Below are positions 6,182 through 8,122 of a stretch of DNA of 8,122 bases, one piece after another; the first letter of the stretch is position 1, and every line of letters starts with the position of its first letter. The stretch is from Candidatus Uhrbacteria bacterium RIFOXYB12_FULL_58_10 (GTDB taxonomy: Bacteria; Patescibacteriota; Patescibacteriia; UBA9934; GWF2-40-263). Below the pieces are notes generated by a model. The model ran no database searches and was not told where the DNA came from. It worked only from the letters and a program-made list of their open reading frames with translations. The stretch spans positions 1-8,122 of the forward strand of contig CALRGL010000050.1 of NCBI GenBank assembly GCA_943357275.1, in the 5' to 3' direction. Position numbers and translations under genes: made by a program.

Positions 6182-6967
6182 ATGACAATGCTGTATCACA
6201 CAACAGGGTTTGTGCTTTCCTGTTGTGATCACCAGGAAGCAGATCGACGGTATACAGCTTACACAACGGACTATGGAAAGATTGATTTCTTGGCCCGTGG
6301 AGGTCACAAGCCTCTTGCCAAATTAACACCACATCTGGAGTCTTTGGCAGAAGTACGATTACTAATTGTCTTTGGAAAGACATTTTTAACCGTGGCTGGA
6401 GTTGATCGTTTGCGGTCGTTTCCTCAGCTTTCAAGTCAGCTTTCGTTACTCTCGCTGGCTAAATCCGGCTTACATTTGGTTGATATTGGCACGCGTGAAC
6501 AAGAACAGGATCCATCCGTTTATGCGCTCATTGGAGAATGGTTGGATTTCTTGAATCAACAAGAAGACGTTTCGCCTGAGCGAGCGGCTTTTTTGTTAGG
6601 TTCGTTTGTTTGGAAACTGATGGCCGTTACTGGATATCGACCTGAGCTGTATCGCTGTTTGGCTTGTCGACGTCCGATTGAACGTGGTTCTTATCGTTGG
6701 CATGGATTAAAAGGTGGAGTGGTTTGTGAGACGTGTGTTCGTTTAGATGAGGCAACCTGGTTTACAGCGCGTCCACTGGACGACGAAACACTCAAACTAG
6801 TTCGGTTTTCTTTGCAACAGTCATTTCAGGATCAGCTGAGACCTCATCTTCCGTTTGAGTCTCTTTCTCGTTATCACGAAACGATTGAATCCTTTATTAT
6901 TTCGCATTTTCCTACAATTCCAGCAAATTCTTTACGTGCCAGTTGCCTGGTTTTTTCCGGTTGCTAA
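6182..6967 (+). CDS. recO: DNA repair protein RecO
   Basis: RecO works with RecR (and RecF) to load RecA onto SSB-coated single-stranded DNA and also anneals strands. The 261 residues fit the family. The N-terminal OB-fold reads ADRRYTAYTTDYGKIDFLARG, followed by KPLAKLTPHLESLAEVRLL. A helical part follows, then a zinc-binding region with C159-x2-C162 and C182-x2-C185 (YRCLACRRP, VVCETCVR), as in RecO proteins that keep the zinc site. ATG 6182 lies 1 nt after the ruvX stop with T at -1. A TTG at 6152 would extend 10 residues into ruvX and is unlikely; an ATG at 6188 is also possible. The C-terminal tail is poorly conserved and overlaps a possible weak terminator hairpin. Confidence 0.92.
   Translation: MTMLYHTTGFVLSCCDHQEADRRYTAYTTDYGKIDFLARGGHKPLAKLTPHLESLAEVRLLIVFGKTFLTVAGVDRLRSFPQLSSQLSLLSLAKSGLHLVDIGTREQEQDPSVYALIGEWLDFLNQQEDVSPERAAFLLGSFVWKLMAVTGYRPELYRCLACRRPIERGSYRWHGLKGGVVCETCVRLDEATWFTARPLDDETLKLVRFSLQQSFQDQLRPHLPFESLSRYHETIESFIISHFPTIPANSLRASCLVFSGC
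6939..6956 (+). terminator. Possible weak terminator inside the 3' end of recO
   Basis: CCAG (6939-6942) and CTGG (6947-6950) form a 4-bp stem with loop TTGC, followed by six T residues (6951-6956). The stem is short, so the call is weak. Its place just before the recO stop and the possible asnS promoter makes it plausible as the end of the adk-recO unit. Confidence 0.3.
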
Positions 6968-6989
6968 GTCAAAGGGATTTCGATACTAT
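6961..6989 (+). promoter_or_regulatory. Possible promoter for asnS
   Basis: TTGCTA (6961-6966, 4 of 6 matches to the -35 consensus) is followed after 17 nt by TACTAT (6984-6989, 4 of 6 matches to -10, with its conserved second A and last T). The -35 overlaps the recO stop codon. Transcription would start near 6996. The match is moderate, and asnS could instead be read through from recO. Confidence 0.4.
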
Positions 6990-7015
6990 AGGTGCGTAAA
7001 ATGACGCAACTATTT

Positions 7016-8122
7016 ATGTCTGTTTCAACAATTGGAAAGTATGTCGGTCAAGAGGTCGAGCTAAAAGGTTGGGCTTTTAACTTCCGTTCAAGTGGAAAGA
7101 TTTTCTTTTTACAGTTTCGTGATGGATCCGGTCGCGTCCAGGTTGTCTATTCAAAAGCAGATCTTTCAGAAGATGAGTGGGAAGCTCTTCAATCTCTTCG
7201 ATTGGAGTCATCTGTGGTTGTTCGTGGTCTTGTGAAAGAAGATACGCGCTCACCGTCGGGTTTTGAACTTGAGGGGAAGTCTTTTTCCATCGTTCAACTT
7301 GCTCCAGAAGATTATCCAATTGGAAAAAAGGAACATGGTCCAGAATTTTTATTGGACAATCGCCACCTCTGGCTTCGCTCAGAACGACAGTGGGCGATTA
7401 TGCGTGTTCGCAATACCATCATCAATTCCACGTTCGCTTACTTTAACGAACAGGGGTATGTAAAATTTGATACCCCAATTTTGACACCTACGGCTTGTGA
7501 AGGCACAACCGAGTTGTTTGAAATCGATTATTTTTCTGGCGAAGATGGAAACGGAAACACAAAAGCTTATCTTGCACAGTCGGGTCAGTTATATCTAGAG
7601 GCCGGTATTATGTCGCTAGGTCGCTGTTTTGATTTTGGACCTGTGTTCCGTGCAGAGAAGTCAAAAACACGTCGACATCTTACTGAGTTTTGGATGATGG
7701 ATGCAGAAGCAGCTTACGTGGAGCACGAAGGAAACATGAAGATTCAAGAAGAATTAATTTGTCGAATCGTGGCAGATGTTCTTGAAAAAAATGTCTACGA
7801 ACTTAAGGTTCTTGAACGAGATGTTGAACCACTTAAAAAGGTTCAGGCTCCGTTTGTGCATCTCACGCACCAAGAAGCAATTGCCAAGTTGCGTGAACTT
7901 GGAAGTGATATTGGTGAGCGCGATGATCTTGGGGCTGATGATGAAACAACACTGACACAGCAATACGATCGACCAATTTTTATCGAGAAATATCCAGCAG
8001 AAGTCAAGGCTTTTTATATGAAGCGAGACCCTGCAAACCCAGCGTTTGCTTTGAATAACGATTTACTTGCTCCAGAAGGGTACGGGGAAATTATTGGAGG
8101 TTCGCAACGCGAGGATGATTTG
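7016..8122 (+). CDS. asnS: Asparagine--tRNA ligase, 3' end cut off by the window
   Basis: AsnRS is a class IIb synthetase that charges tRNA(Asn) with asparagine in the cytosol. The frame is open to the window edge, giving 369 residues. An N-terminal anticodon-binding OB-fold (QEVELKGWAFNFR, KIFFLQFRDGSG) is followed by the catalytic core: FDTPILTP and EGTTELFEIDYF, then YLAQSGQLYLEAG. Motif 2 FRAEKSKTRRHLTEFWMMD begins at F211. LNNDLLAPEGYGEIIGGSQRE near the end separates AsnRS from AspRS. From memory it most resembles the Thermus-type AsnRS, with a small insertion (GEDGNGNT) before YLAQSG. About 70 residues including motif 3 lie beyond the edge. Start choice is open: ATG 7016 has T at -1 like all other starts here, whereas in-frame ATG 7001 has A at -1 but AGGTG 6 nt upstream. 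Confidence 0.95.
   Translation, partial: MSVSTIGKYVGQEVELKGWAFNFRSSGKIFFLQFRDGSGRVQVVYSKADLSEDEWEALQSLRLESSVVVRGLVKEDTRSPSGFELEGKSFSIVQLAPEDYPIGKKEHGPEFLLDNRHLWLRSERQWAIMRVRNTIINSTFAYFNEQGYVKFDTPILTPTACEGTTELFEIDYFSGEDGNGNTKAYLAQSGQLYLEAGIMSLGRCFDFGPVFRAEKSKTRRHLTEFWMMDAEAAYVEHEGNMKIQEELICRIVADVLEKNVYELKVLERDVEPLKKVQAPFVHLTHQEAIAKLRELGSDIGERDDLGADDETTLTQQYDRPIFIEKYPAEVKAFYMKRDPANPAFALNNDLLAPEGYGEIIGGSQREDDL

Noticed and set aside
1..8122. Mobile element, CRISPR array, toxin-antitoxin or defence system
   Set aside because: No spaced repeats, terminal inverted repeats, transposase or defence genes are visible; every gene is a known core gene.

Overview
This window is a stretch of bacterial core chromosome with every gene on the + strand. 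It holds the second half of the spc ribosomal-protein operon: the end of rplE, then rpsN, rpsH, rplF, rplR, rpsE, rplO and secY. After that comes adk-map-ruvX-recO, and finally asnS, which runs off the right edge. I see no mobile element, CRISPR array, rRNA, tRNA or long repeat, and no non-coding stretch reaches 300 bases.

Organism: the gene order is the usual bacterial one, but rpmD (ribosomal protein L30) is missing between rpsE and rplO. Loss of L30 is a known trait of the candidate phyla radiation (Patescibacteria), though some other lineages lack it too. Very tight gene packing, compact and divergent Adk and L15, an extended S5 and near-absence of Shine-Dalgarno sequences fit a patescibacterium of the Parcubacteria kind. 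This is inference and I cannot name a genus. TGA ends map, so there is no sign of the TGA-to-glycine code of Gracilibacteria.

Layout: positions 1-4291 form one transcription unit of ribosomal proteins plus the translocon channel SecY, with 1-27 nt between genes. A good intrinsic terminator (4296-4325) closes it. A promoter directly behind it (about 4343-4370) starts a second unit, adk-map-ruvX-recO (4380-6967), with gaps of 2 nt, a 4-nt overlap and 1 nt. Its predicted transcript starts only a few bases before the adk start codon, so it is probably leaderless. The second unit joins nucleotide balance (Adk), N-terminal methionine removal (MetAP) and DNA/RNA maintenance (RuvX, RecO). A possible third promoter lies between recO and asnS. 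The infA-rpmJ-rpsM-rpsK-rpoA block that often follows map is not here.

The most striking pattern is at translation starts. All eleven complete genes have T immediately before ATG, and almost none has a Shine-Dalgarno sequence. I found no candidate for a new multi-gene system; the rest is good-quality core genome with some lineage-specific protein changes.
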